From: Brassica napus
Taxonomy: Eukaryota; Streptophyta; Magnoliopsida; Brassicales; Brassicaceae
Length of the DNA stretch: 64,000 bases
Direction of reading: 5' to 3'
Assembly: GCF_020379485.1 (NCBI RefSeq)
Contig: NC_063439.1
Location: 23,746,098-23,810,097 of the forward strand
Below, piece after piece: positions 28,201-38,731 of this stretch. Position numbers and translations under genes: made by a program. The notes below the pieces were generated by a model. That model did no database searches, was not told where the DNA came from, and saw only the letters and a list, made by a program, of their open reading frames with translations. The first letter of the stretch is position 1; each line of letters begins with the position of its first letter.

Positions 28201-28551
28201 TAGCATATCGGCGGCAGCATGTCTGAGGTTCGCGATGCTCTCGGCGGAGGATGAGGAGGATTGGAGCGCGGCGGCGTTGGAGAGATCGACGCATGCGTTC
28301 CAGAGGCGGAAGCTGAGCTTCCATATGGTGAGCTTGAAGGAGTTACCGGGAAGAGGAGCGAGTTGACTCAGCCGAGTTAGGGATTGCCTGAGGGAATGAG
28401 GGAGAGTTTGCGGTAGCGGCTGATCTTTGGAAATGGATTCGGATTGCTGGATTAGGAGCTCGATCTCGGAGAGGAGGGGATGGTGAGTGTGAGACTCGGT
28501 TTCACGGTGAAGCTGGCGGTAGTCCGGCGTTGAGATCTCGGCGATTCTCAT
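25287..28551 (-). CDS. ZIP4: Meiotic TPR protein ZIP4/SPO22, 936 aa
   Basis: Five minus-strand exons: 27221-28551, 26855-27044, 26731-26763 (33 nt), 26003-26623, 25287-25922. They join in frame to 936 aa, the length I recall for Arabidopsis ZIP4 (At5g48390). The protein starts [14 protein letters not shown] and is built of helical TPR-like repeats, such as [19 protein letters not shown] and [20 protein letters not shown]. It has the SPO22-type central part ([20 protein letters not shown]) and ends [13 protein letters not shown]4/Spo22 is a ZMM scaffold acting on meiotic chromosome axes to promote class I crossovers. It connects recombination proteins with the synaptonemal complex. In polyploid relatives it also matters for homoeologous pairing control. 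The frame is fully open, so the gene is probably functional. It lies head-away from FRL3 with a repeat-rich spacer. Confidence 0.93.
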
Positions 28552-28704
28552 CTCCGACTCTTACTATTTGGCGGGAGATAGCAGAGAGAGAGACAGTTAG
28601 GGCTCAAAGGAATGAAAATATTTCAAAATTCAAAAAGTAACACAAACTTTTCTTTATTTGCATTGCATTATTAACGGACTTAGTATTATAATTAGTAATT
28701 ACTA

Positions 28705-28964
28705 CTCCCTCCGTTTTTTAATATAAGTCGTTTTACAGTTATGCACGTAGATTAAGAAAACCATTAATTTCTTATATTTTCTAAGCAAAAACATTATTAA
28801 TTATTTAACTAACCACAATTCAACCAATAGAAAAATAGAAAATATATTATCATTGGTCATACAACATTAATTATTAATAAATTTTACATAGAAAACCGAA
28901 AACGACATATAATTTGGAACAAAAAAATTTGTCTAAAACGACCTATATTAGAAAACGGAGGGAG
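28705..28964. mobile_element. Stowaway (Mariner) MITE, 260 bp
   Basis: The terminal inverted repeats start CTCCCTCCGTTTTTTAATAT and end with the complement (AAAACGGAGGGAG). Both ends are flanked by TA (28703-28704, 28965-28966), the target duplication of Tc1/Mariner elements. Matching subterminal TAAGTCGTTTTA / AAAACGACCTATA confirm the palindromic design. It lies about 150 bp upstream of the ZIP4 start codon and so is in its promoter region. Confidence 0.88.
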
Positions 28965-29014
28965 TACCTCTTTAACGGATTATTTGTTTATTCAAGAAAG
29001 AAAATCAATATGTT

Positions 29015-29684
29015 TTTTTTTAATAATTATATTAATCCAATCCGAAAATCGGGAATTCAGTTTCGGTTACAAACACGATTTGAACAAAAACTCCCAAGTC
29101 AATCTATTACATTCTAGTTTCACCTATCCACTAAATCCGGCACGTTTTACTAGTTCGATTTTCGAAATTCTTAGAAATTGGTTACCGTTCTCAACCATCA
29201 ACAATGATCGCGGGAAGGTGAGGTTCTCCTCGTTGCCTCGGATGCCGGGACTTTCCAGATCATCTCCGGAATAACTAGTTTCCGATGAACTCTTCGAAGC
29301 TTGTAACCGTTACTGCCAGTGATGCGCTAGACGGACTAAGAGGTGAAGGGATCAAGAGCCATACCAAGAAAGCGCTTGAGAGCCCAAGCGCACCTCCAAG
29401 TCGCCACATACGAGAAAGAGCGGGTTGATGTCTTCGCCACCATCTAAACTGAAAGTCTCTAAAAACTTGCATAGAAAATGAAGCCTCACCGCCGTAAGAG
29501 AGCCAACTAGGTAATACGGCACCGGGATGTGAAGCTGAGATCAAGGGATGACACGGAGGCGGTCAATGACTCCCCGAGAACCACCTCCACCACTGAGAAC
29601 CAGGAGCCAAGAATACGTTGTCAGACGCAATGGACTGAACGGTGATGCACAAAAGACCAAGCCCTGTCAATGCTGGCGGCCGCT
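29015..29684 (-). mobile_element. Retroposon copy with poly-A tail, about 670 bp
   Basis: A 14-bp direct repeat AAAATCAATATGTT flanks the segment (29001-29014 and 29685-29698). Read on the minus strand, the insert ends in TAATATAATTATT followed by a run of A (T run at 29015-29022). Long target duplication plus a 3' A-run is the mark of LINE-driven retroposition. It carries no clear reverse transcriptase. An 89-codon minus frame (29275-29544) has no recognised domain. It could be a 5'-truncated LINE tail, a SINE-like element or a Sadhu-type retroposon. Confidence 0.7.
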
Positions 29685-29703
29685 AAAATCAATATGTTAA
29701 TTA

Positions 29704-29882
29704 GAGCATCTTTAATGTTACTTCATTTTTTCTTTTAAAATAGATTAAAAGTAAAAATTGAATAAGAATGTTTCAATTATATTCTATTTTTTTTTCTCAT
29801 TTCGTAATAAAATAATGAACAAACAAAAATAGATTACTTTATTTATGGAATAAACAGGAAAAAATAGAATGTGATTGGAGAT
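29704..29882. mobile_element. Possible diverged copy of the 9001-type MITE
   Basis: It begins GAGCATCTTTAATG and ends near GATTGGAGAT, with internal TTTTAAAATAGATTA-like palindromes. This resembles the Tourist-like MITE near 9 kb, but the ends are too diverged to be sure. Confidence 0.3.
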
Positions 29883-29995
29883 ATATATTGACGGAAATTA
29901 GATGTATATAATTGTTTAGACTTTAGACATTGAAACCGATTTTTAAAAAATGTTTTGGAAAATCATTTCGTTTAAATCTAACTTTGCCAAGTAGT

Positions 29996-30517
29996 TGGGG
30001 CTGGGTTCGCGGGTCAACCCGCTCCGCATGACCCGCCAACCCATGGATCGACTCTATTTTTTAAACTCAAAATTCCGATCCACATAACCCGCGAAAGAAA
30101 AATCGTAAACCCGCACCCGCCCCGCTAAGATTGCGGGTAACCCACGGGGCCCGCAGATAATATTAAATTTAATAAATAATTATTTTTATTATAAATTAAT
30201 TACATTTTAAAATAAAAAATATACATTTATAATTTAAATTATATAATTTTCATTAATTTATATATTTTTTTACATATTTTTATTTTTATGTTTATTTATT
30301 TTAAAAAAATTAGAAAAAATAATATTTTTTTTTATTTTGCGAGTCGGCAGGTACCCACGACTCAAATTTAGTTGATCCGCATCCGCCCCGCTAAAAAACA
30401 ACTCAACCCGCACCCGCACCCACATGCAAAAATTTGTAAATCGATCGACCCGCACGCGTCCCGCGAGGGGTCAAACGGAGCGGGACCCGCGGATAATGAC
30501 CCAAATTCCCAGCTCTA
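29996..30517. mobile_element. hAT-type MITE, 522 bp
   Basis: An exact 8-bp target duplication CAAGTAGT flanks the element (29988-29995 and 30518-30525). Its ends are inverted repeats, TGGGGCTGGG at the left and (complement) TAGAGCTGGG at the right. The interior is rich in CCCGC/GCGGG units (ACCCGCACCCGC style) with an AT-rich core. There is no coding frame. It ends about 260 bp beyond the FRL3 stop codon. Confidence 0.8.
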
Positions 30518-30778
30518 CAAGTAGTCAGACGTCTAGACGCTGCCTAAACTGAAGAAAACAATACAACATTGAAAATATAACTAATAGACATTCTTGAGTA
30601 ATATTTGTTTTTTGTTTTGAGTAGGGTTGATCCTTAAAAATACTAAAATCATCCGTACAACAACAACAACATGAAAGGGAAACGACTAGAAGGAGAGGAG
30701 GGGTTAAAGAGCTGCCACAAGTTAACACCATAGACGAGAGAGAGTCACAGTCACATTCACCATCACCTTTTTTAGTCA

Positions 30779-32836
30779 CTAGTGAAAGTACGGAGGAGGA
30801 GGCTGGTATTGATAGCAGTTCCCGTAGAAGTTCCCGTGAGCAGCAGCGGGACTGAAAGTGTAAGTCTGAGGAGGTGGAGGCGGAGGAGCTTGTGCCGCCA
30901 TGATTGGACCGTTAAGAAACTGTCTGTTGTCATACACATACTGCGGATACCTCTCAGGGATGACTCTACCATATCCTGTCTTGTTGTTATTGTTGTTGTT
31001 GTTGTGGTTGTCAGTGACTCGGGGTTGAGCTCCACGTGGTCGCTTTGTCTGAGGCTTGGTGGGTTCTGTTGCTCTCTTTTTCTCTGCTTTGGCCTTCTCC
31101 AGCTGGACGATCCGTTTCTGAAGTGGCTCAACTGGGTACTGCTCTTCCAGGTTATGCTCTTCCACACACTTGGCCACGGCTTTAAGCCCTGTAAGCTCCC
31201 TCTCATTGAACTCATCCTGCATTGGTACACATAGTTATAATACGTATAAACCTGAAGTAATTAAATGCATCGGATTCAAGATTCAAAGGGTTCAGAACTC
31301 AGAAGCAAAATATAACAGCTAACTGAACAAAGCTCAGAGCCAGTTGCTCGAGAAAAGGTAGCAAGTTCAATAAAAGATCAGACCGCTCGTTATAGGCAAT
31401 GTGCATTATATTAGCACATCCCTTCATTTTCTTTTAAAGAGTAATGTATAATGCAAGTTATCAAGTCAGGGAACACTAGCCTGAGCAGCAGGAGATGCAT
31501 TGCCAGGTCCGCCTTGGGAGGTTGATCTCCTTGCGTCGGTCAAGTAAGACTTCAGTAATTCAACAGGTGGGAACTGTTCTGTGAGTTCAAACGCAAATGC
31601 CAAGTTCACTGCATCAATCTGTTTTCCACTCTTCAGCAGAACTTCAATCACACCTACAATAAACAGACCGGTGCACATCAAGATTAAGACCAATGGTGAA
31701 GATAGATGATTTGGATGTACAAATCCTTGACCAAACCAAACATCAACCTTCAGATCAAACGTTATATAACATGTAATAGAATAAGACATATAATTAAAAT
31801 TAGAGAACAAACCAGGCATTTTTTCAGACAATCCAAGAGATCGGCAAAGCTCAGCTGCCTGACGGCGACGTGAAACCATAGGGATCAGCTTCAAGATTCC
31901 ATCCTCTTCAAAGCCGGAAACAATATCAAAACTAGCCAGTAGTTGCAGGAACGCATGAGCCTCCAAAGAATTACCATTGCAAGCATCCATCTCAAGACTC
32001 CCCAGCAGTGGACTCCATCCTTCTGCAATACTTTTCGCTCTCTGCTTAACATCTTCAGAGAGAACAACAGCAAGAGAGTTGCTGTCCAGGCCAGATAAAA
32101 GTACGCTAAGGCACTCCATCAGCATGATACATGTCCTGCGCATTCCCAAGAGGTTACCGTCTTTCTTTCCATCACCGTTTGGTGCCTCCACAGGGTAAAA
32201 CCCTTCCAGAGAGTCCAACACTAAGCTCGCCGGGTTCGCTGCAGCCTTGAACGCCGCAGGGATCTCCTCCTTTAGCGACGCAAGGTTCTTGCGGTTGTCT
32301 GACACAAACTTATGGAGCCCTGCTGAGTCCATATCCCCGCACAGTTTCAGTAACTGCGGATAAGCCTTCACCTCAGGTGAGATCTCAGCCTCTTGCACAG
32401 TACCATCCGGATTCTCATCGGTACCATCAGCAGCAAAGGCTTTGTTGGGCGAATCCTCAACAGAAGTGATACTGATGGGAGGAGGATTGTTGTACTTAAC
32501 CAAAGCGCTGTTTATAGCAAACACAGCTGCGTCTCTCTTCTTCTGAAGCCTTTCTAGAGATACCTTCTCCTTGGCCTCAACAGCTTCCTTCTTTTTCTCT
32601 AGTAACTCTTGAGCTTTCCTTGTTTTGGTTTCGTACTCTTTTTCTTGGTCTTCAAGCTCGTGAAACCGTCTCTTCAAGGACCTCTCGAGACCATGGAAAT
32701 GCTCCTCGAGCTCCTTCCATTTCAGGTTAAGTGTTACGGCGCGCTGGCTTTCGAGCTCGGCAAAGGCCTTCTGAAGCTGCTGAATCTTGGATGACGTAGA
32801 GTCCATGAGCGAAGCAACTGACCTGGTATCCTCCAT
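30779..32836 (-). CDS. FRL3: FRIGIDA-like protein (FRL3-type), 544 aa
   Basis: Three minus-strand exons: 31813-32836, 31481-31653, 30779-31216. They give 544 aa from the ATG at 32836. The upstream frame extension lacks family similarity. The N-terminus is a long coiled coil (about residues 15-105: KIQQLQKAFAELESQ, LEERSLKRRFHELEDQEKEY-like heptads). The FRIGIDA domain follows (YPQLLKLCGDMDSAGLHKF, AANPASLVLDSLEGFYP, LMECLSVLL, ELCRSLGLSEKMPG, LLKSGKQIDAVNLAFAFEL). The C-terminus is low-complexity with poly-Asn, poly-Pro and GNFYGNCYQYQ. FRIGIDA-like proteins are nuclear scaffolds of the FLC-activating complex, and FRL3 itself is little studied. The second intron appears to use a GC donor (CAG|GCTAGT at 31480): only this junction keeps AAQ|DEFNEREL in frame. 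The match from memory is At5g48385. Confidence 0.88.
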
Positions 32837-33198
32837 AGCTAAATAAAGTATTTGAACAAATAAAAACAAGTAAGAAAAACAAAATAATAAACATGAATAT
32901 AGTAAAAAAACAAATTAAGATTCCAACATTCGAGGCCAGAGAATCTCAATACCGGATAACAAACATACATGTCAGAATTACAAAATATTCACTTTTAACA
33001 TATTGAAGAATAAGATATTCAATTATATAAGAGAATAATAAAAGATTCAGACAAAAAAAAGGTTACCAAATTTTAAACAAGTCCAAACTCCAAGCTGCGA
33101 AGTAGAGCTCCAAAGATATCCCAAACTCAGAAACGACAAACAACTACAAAACAAATCATAAAAGACCAGGGGAATAAAAGATCAGTCAAGACTATCAG

Positions 33199-33296
33199 AG
33201 TAGAAGACTGCAAGAAAGCGAGTTACGTTAGAGAAAAAGACAAAACAGCAACTGTAAAAAATTACAGTAGAAGACTGTAAGAAAGCGAGTTACTTT
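33199..33296. repeat. 67-bp-spaced direct repeat upstream of FRL3
   Basis: AGTAGAAGACTGCAAGAAAG at 33199 recurs at 33266 with one change, followed by the shared GCGAGTTAC. It lies 0.36-0.46 kb upstream of the FRL3 ATG, in the 5' UTR or promoter. It is likely a small local duplication. Confidence 0.7.
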
Positions 33297-33722
33297 TACG
33301 TGTACAAGAACGATTAAGCCACCTGATCCAACGATTCTGATAATACCCCTCCACTCAATCTATCACACAAGCGATCTTTCGAGAGTAAAATTCGAAGTCT
33401 TAGCAGAAGTTTTCCGCTAAATCGAGCTACTATTTGGCAAAATCAACAAACCCTAGCTACAGTGAACACGAAAGACGAGCAAAGAAAGACGATACAACAA
33501 CAAGAGAGAGAGAGAAAACAGCTATACCCGGAGAATCAGATGACGTAAGAAGAGATCAGAGATGTTCAGGAAGCACCGGAAGATTGTGGATCCATCTTGA
33601 GCGATCGAAAATGATAAGGGTAGGCGAGAGAGAGAAAGAGGAAAGTGAAAAAATACCTAAAGGCTGCGAGGAAGGAAAGAGGAAAGTTGAAGAGAGGCAA
33701 AAGCAAAGTGATTTGTAACAGA

Positions 33723-34430
33723 TAGGGGTGGGCACTTTACCCGATATCCGAAGTGGCACCCGAACCCGATCCGAAAAACCCGAACCGAAATCCGAACCGA
33801 AGTAGCAAAATACCCGAACGGGTATTGAATAAGGAGAGATTGGATATCCGAACCCGAACGGATAATACCCGAACCCGAATGGATATCCGAAGATAACCGA
33901 ACATATGTATAATTAATCTTATATTTCTAGTTTACATCTCTCATTTTATATAAAATATTTATATTGATACTACACATACTTTAAGTTCATATGATATACA
34001 TACAATTACGTAAAAAAATGATTTCCTACTCACTTAAAATGCATGTCAAGTTTTTTATTTCAAAAATTAACAAAAAGTTACATCCAAATTTTTTTAAAAA
34101 ATAACTAAACTAATGCCTTTTTAGTTTTAAAATGTTATGTCCAAATTTAGTAACCATTCAATCTATTAAAAATAAAAATTAGTTAACTGAAAGTTATATT
34201 TTTAAATACAAGAAACTTGAGAAATAAAAATTTTAATTTTTTTTCAAAATCTAAATATCCGAACCCGATCCGAAATAACCGAATCCGAATAAAAAAATAC
34301 CCGAACCCGACCCGAAGTGCAGAAATACCCGAACGGGTTCTACACCTCTATACCGAAATATCCGAAAATCCGAAATACCCGATCCGAACCCGAACGGGTA
34401 CCCGAACGGGTACCCGAACGCCCACCCCTA
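33723..34430. mobile_element. hAT-type MITE upstream of FRL3, 708 bp
   Basis: A perfect 8-bp target duplication GTAACAGA (33715-33722 and 34431-34438) surrounds the element. Its termini are perfect 11-bp inverted repeats TAGGGGTGGGC / GCCCACCCCTA. The subterminal parts are arrays of ACCCGAACCCGA / CGGGTA-type units that can also pair, around an AT-rich core. No transposase frame, so non-autonomous. It lies about 0.9 kb upstream of the FRL3 start. Confidence 0.9.
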
Positions 34431-34438
34431 GTAACAGA

Positions 34439-35548
34439 CGCTTTCTTCCCTTGTCTTTCTTTTTTTTTTTACTAATATTATGTCGAGGCACGTGATAGGT
34501 TGAGTAGTGTGTGTGTGTGGCTCATTCTCCACCATGCGGTTCGACGAGACGACCGGATTGGCTCGAGTCAAGAAGTGGAATGTCCTTTAAAGTTGTAAAT
34601 AGCTTTGTCACGTGAGTTTGTCTGAAGCTGCCGGAAATTTCACTTGCTTGTAATTTACTCTTTACCCTTTACTTTTCTCTTCCTATGGTTTGGTATCTTC
34701 ACTCTCTATGTGTTATTTTTCGGTGCCATTAAAAAAAAAAAACTAAACTAGGAAATCTGCACTACAAACTTGTAAACAAAAGAGGCCGACGTTGGGCCGA
34801 GTTTCCAAAATTATTAAAAAGCTCAAAAAGAATAATTCTGGTTTAAAGCCCAAATTGTATTGGGCCAACTTTTCAGAATTGTTAAAAAGTCCTAATAGTG
34901 TTGGGCTGACGTGGCAAATATCTCGAGTTGTATAATCGAATTTAAAAAGCCGAGATAATTCGATTTTATAAAAAAATAATATATATAATTCGATGAGATA
35001 ATATATGATGTTGAAAAGTCCCAAAAGAAATATTTAACGCGCAAAGGAGACCTATTTGGTTTGCGTTCTCATCAGATTAGATGATTTTCTGTTCCCCGTT
35101 CTCGACGAAGTTTTGATAATTCCACAAAACAATCCAAAGTCTGAGTCAACGACACACCAGACCGACGACTCTACTCCTCTTTTTTTTTTTTAAATGTTTA
35201 AAATTATTAAAGAGAGAGAGAGAGAGTCATTTCATCATTCACGCTTTTCCTTCTTCTTTCATAAACACACTTGCAATTGCAACACGCCAGATGCGCGACT
35301 TTCTTCTTCTTCTTCCTCACTCATGAAGAAGTAGGGAGCAGCAAGACAAAGACCCAAAGCTCTCGTTCTCTATTCCTGATTTTTTTTTCCTTCGTGAGTT
35401 CCTCCCCCCCAAAGATTTTGCGAATTCTCATCTCTTTCTTTAAGTCAACTCATTTCGAGATCGCTTTTTTTTTTCTTGATTTTGTTGCTATTTTTATAAC
35501 TTGTGATTTTGCTTCGGACAGAACCCTAGACTTCTGTTCTGTAGGAAT
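34439..35548. other. promoter and 5' UTR of the BIR1 gene
   Basis: No coding frame. It contains several TTGGGC/GGCCCA-type motifs (about 34795-34910), a short GA run near 35210, and a pyrimidine-rich leader (35280-35480) typical of plant 5' UTRs before the BIR1 ATG. Confidence 0.45.
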
Positions 35549-37825
35549 ATGATGGTGATTAGGTTAGTTTTCACAGTTTTCCTCGGGAACTGTCTCTGCT
35601 TGCTCCTCCTCTCTAGCTTCATCGATGCAAGCGAGGCCGACGTAAACTGCTTGAGGAACATAAAATCTCAACTTACGGATCCAAATGAATATCTATCGAG
35701 CTGGGTCTTCAGCAACGAGTCTGCAGGTTTCATCTGCAAGTTCAGTGGTGTTTCTTGCTGGCACGATGATGAGAACAGGGTCTTGAGCATTAAGCTTTCT
35801 GGCTTTGGTCTTGGGGGACAGTTTCCTGTTGCGATCAAGAACTGTACTGATCTTACGGGTCTTGAGCTTTCAAGAAACAACTTCTCTGGACCTTTACCAA
35901 CAGATATTAGCTCCTTGATTCCATCTGTTACAACTCTAGACCTTTCCGAGAACAGCTTCTCTGGTGTAATCCCTGTCAGTGTCTCCAACATAACCTTTCT
36001 AAACGCTCTTATGCTTCAGGGTAACCAGTTCACGGGGACTCTCCCTCCACAGCTGGGGCAACTCGGACGGCTCAAGAAGTTCTCTGTGGCTAACAATCGT
36101 CTCTCAGGTCCTATCCCTGTTTTCAACGAATCCATCTTGAAAGTTGGAGCTGGTGACTTTGCGGGTAACGCTGGTTTGTGTGGTAAGCCTCTGGATCCGT
36201 GCGAAGGTGCTAATAGCTCTCGTGTTAAAGTTGTTGTTATAGCTGCGGTTGGTGGACTGGTTGCAGCTGCGTTAGTTGTTGGGGTTGTTCTGTTCTTCTA
36301 CTTCCGTAGATTGGCTCTTGTTCGGAAGAAGTTGCAGGATGATCCTGAAGACAACAGATGGGCTAGGATCTTGAAACAACAGAAAGGCGTTAAGGTAACA
36401 CAAAAATAACCTCATTTTGATACATGTTGTTAGGCCTAGGCACATTATTTAAAAATGAGGTTTGGTTCAGGTTTGGATCCTATCAGTTACCCGAGCAGAT
36501 CCTATATATGTAGAACTTTCAATCCGAAAAACCCAAATTTTTTTATCTTAACCCGAATTAACCGAAAAACAAACCCAATGAGATCGTAAGTTCCTTCGGA
36601 TATTAGCCGGTTCCCAACTTTGTTACCCGAACCAAAATAACCAAACCGAAACCGAACCGAATTTTCTAAATACTATCCTAAACTTCTAGAACCGAAGAAC
36701 CATAAGAATTGAACCAGAACCAAACCAAGAACCAAATGCCCAGGGCTACATGTTGTCATGTTGAAGTTCTCATATATGTTTGGTGTTTGTGTGTGTTTTC
36801 AGGTTTTCATGTTTAAGAAGTCAGTTTCAAAGATGAAGTTAAGCGATCTTATGAAGGCAACAGAGGAATTCAAGAAAGATAACATCATCGGAAAAGGAAG
36901 AACAGGAACTATGTACAAAGGAGTCCTCGAAGACGGGACTCATCTCATGGTGAAGAGGCTGCAGGACTCTCAACACTCTGAGAAAGAGCTTGACTCAGAG
37001 ATGAAGACTTTGGGATCCGTAAAACACAGAAACTTGGTCCCTCTCTTGGGCTACTGTATCGCCAAGAAGGAGAGGCTTCTGATATACGAGTACATGCCCA
37101 ACGGTTACCTTTACGATCAGTTACATCCCTCAGATGAAGAGTCCTTCAAGCCTATGGACTGGCCTACGAGGCTGAAAATCGCGTTGGGGGCGGCAAAAGG
37201 ACTAGCGTGGCTTCACCACAGCTGCAACCCGAGGATCATTCATCGCAACATAAGCTCGAAATGCATATTGTTGACTGCAGATTTCGAGCCTAAGATCTCG
37301 GACTTCGGTTTAGCCAGGCTGATGAACCCCATTGATACTCATTTAAGCACGTTTGTGAATGGGGAGTTTGGTGATTTCGGTTACGTTGCTCCGGAGTATT
37401 CAAGAACCATGGTGGCAACTCCTAAAGGAGATGTGTACAGCTTCGGGGTTGTGCTTCTAGAGCTAGTAACGGGACAAAAGGCTACTAGCGTGACGACTGG
37501 ACCCGAAGAAGAAGCCGAGGAAGAAGAAGGGTTTAAAGGTAACCTTGTGGAATGGGTTACAATGCTATCGAGAGAGTCAAAACTGCAGGAAGCGATTGAC
37601 AAGTCTTTGCTTGGGAAGGATGTGAATGATGAGATCTTCAAAGTGCTCAAAGTAGCATGCAACTGCGTTCTACCGGAAGTGGCGAAGCAGAGGCCTACCA
37701 TGTTTGAGGTGTATCAGTTTCTGAGGGCGATTGGAGAGAGCTACAACTTTACTACTGAAGATGATATCTTAGTTCCGTCTGAATCAGGAGAAGGTGACTT
37801 CATTGAAGAGCTCATAGTTCGTTGA
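35549..37825 (+). CDS. BIR1: BAK1-interacting LRR receptor kinase BIR1, 622 aa
   Basis: Two exons (35549-36394, 36803-37825) join in phase to 622 aa. Order: signal peptide (1-28), LRR N-terminal cap with paired Cys, about five LRRs ([45 protein letters not shown]), a CGKPLDPC cap, a transmembrane segment at about 228-252, and the kinase domain (about 306-600). Kinase residues: glycine loop GKGRTGT (312-318), Lys333, HRN in place of HRD at 429-431, DFG 449-451, APEYSR. It ends [10 protein letters not shown]. In Arabidopsis BIR1 (At5g48380) binds the co-receptor BAK1 at the plasma membrane and restrains cell-death and immune signalling. The HRN variant also occurs in that protein as I remember it. 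The intron holds a hAT MITE (36431-36748). The frame is intact. Confidence 0.95.
36431..36748. mobile_element. hAT-type MITE in the BIR1 intron, 318 bp
   Basis: An exact 8-bp target duplication CATGTTGT occurs at 36423-36430 and 36749-36756. The end repeats TAGGCCTAGGCA and (complement) TAGCCCTGGGCA match at 10 of 12 positions. The interior has the ACCGAACC style of the other hAT MITEs here. The intron is 408 nt, and without the MITE and one octamer it would be about 82 nt. Confidence 0.88.
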
Positions 37826-38731
37826 TCAAAGAGGAAGGTGGTAAGACTTCTGAAAACGAATATCTTTAGTCCTAGCAGTCCCACGATATATATATATATA
37901 AGTAAGTATTGATTTTTTACTTTCTGTGTTTGGTTTCTCCTCGTCGATGGTGTGTGGTTGTAATAATTGTTAGATGCACTCTCTGTTATTACTACACTGA
38001 GCTTTGGTTGTTTTCAGAACAGCTACTGGTTTGGTTTTGTCACTACATCCTTGCTATTCTTTCAAATGTTTGCTGCACTTATTCAATTTGCTTGGAAAAT
38101 TTTACATTCGTAGCACACATTATTATCATATTATTGTTAAACAGATTCGTATTAGCATCATACTACAACCAGTAGTTTGACCTCTTCTAATGAACAAAAC
38201 AACACCAAATTTGTCTCCAACAGGTTTTCAAGCCAACTGTTCGTTAGCCAGATAGCAAAAATAAAAGTGTTTTTTCACAAAATAAATAAATTGTGTGTGA
38301 AATTTAAAAGTTTTATGCAAAATCACAATTTAATAAATTGAATATGAAATTTAGATTTTAAAAAAAGAGGTTATACTTTTGCACTACCATATTATAATCC
38401 AGATATAAATACATTAGGTTAGTTTTGGCCGTTTTTCCTATACAAGCATGTCTTAAAATCCATACATGCTACTTCAAAAAATGATTAAAAAAAAAACTCA
38501 AATCTAGGATTATGTCTTGGGAGAAAATGGTTTCAAGTTGAGAGAAAGTACAAGAAATGTCTTAAAATCCGTACATCTAATGCTACTTCAAGCTAAAACA
38601 GGGCAGGTTAACAGATTGCAAGATACCTTAAGTTTAGAGGTCATCTCATTCTAGAGATAACACAAAAACTGAAGATTACTTCCTAATAAACTAGTTTGTT
38701 GATCTGCTACTTCAACTACATTTTGAAAATC
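37826..38731. other. spacer between convergent BIR1 and FH9
   Basis: The 3' UTRs of two convergent genes meet here. A plus-strand 88-codon frame (37909-38175) is hydrophobic and Tyr/Cys-rich, lies directly after BIR1 and looks like UTR noise. Nothing else was recognised. Confidence 0.4.

Noticed and set aside
30782..31234. 150-codon plus-strand frame over FRL3 exon 3
   Set aside because: It is the antisense shadow of the minus-strand FRL3 coding exon, with Val/Arg-rich composition from poly-Asn codons.
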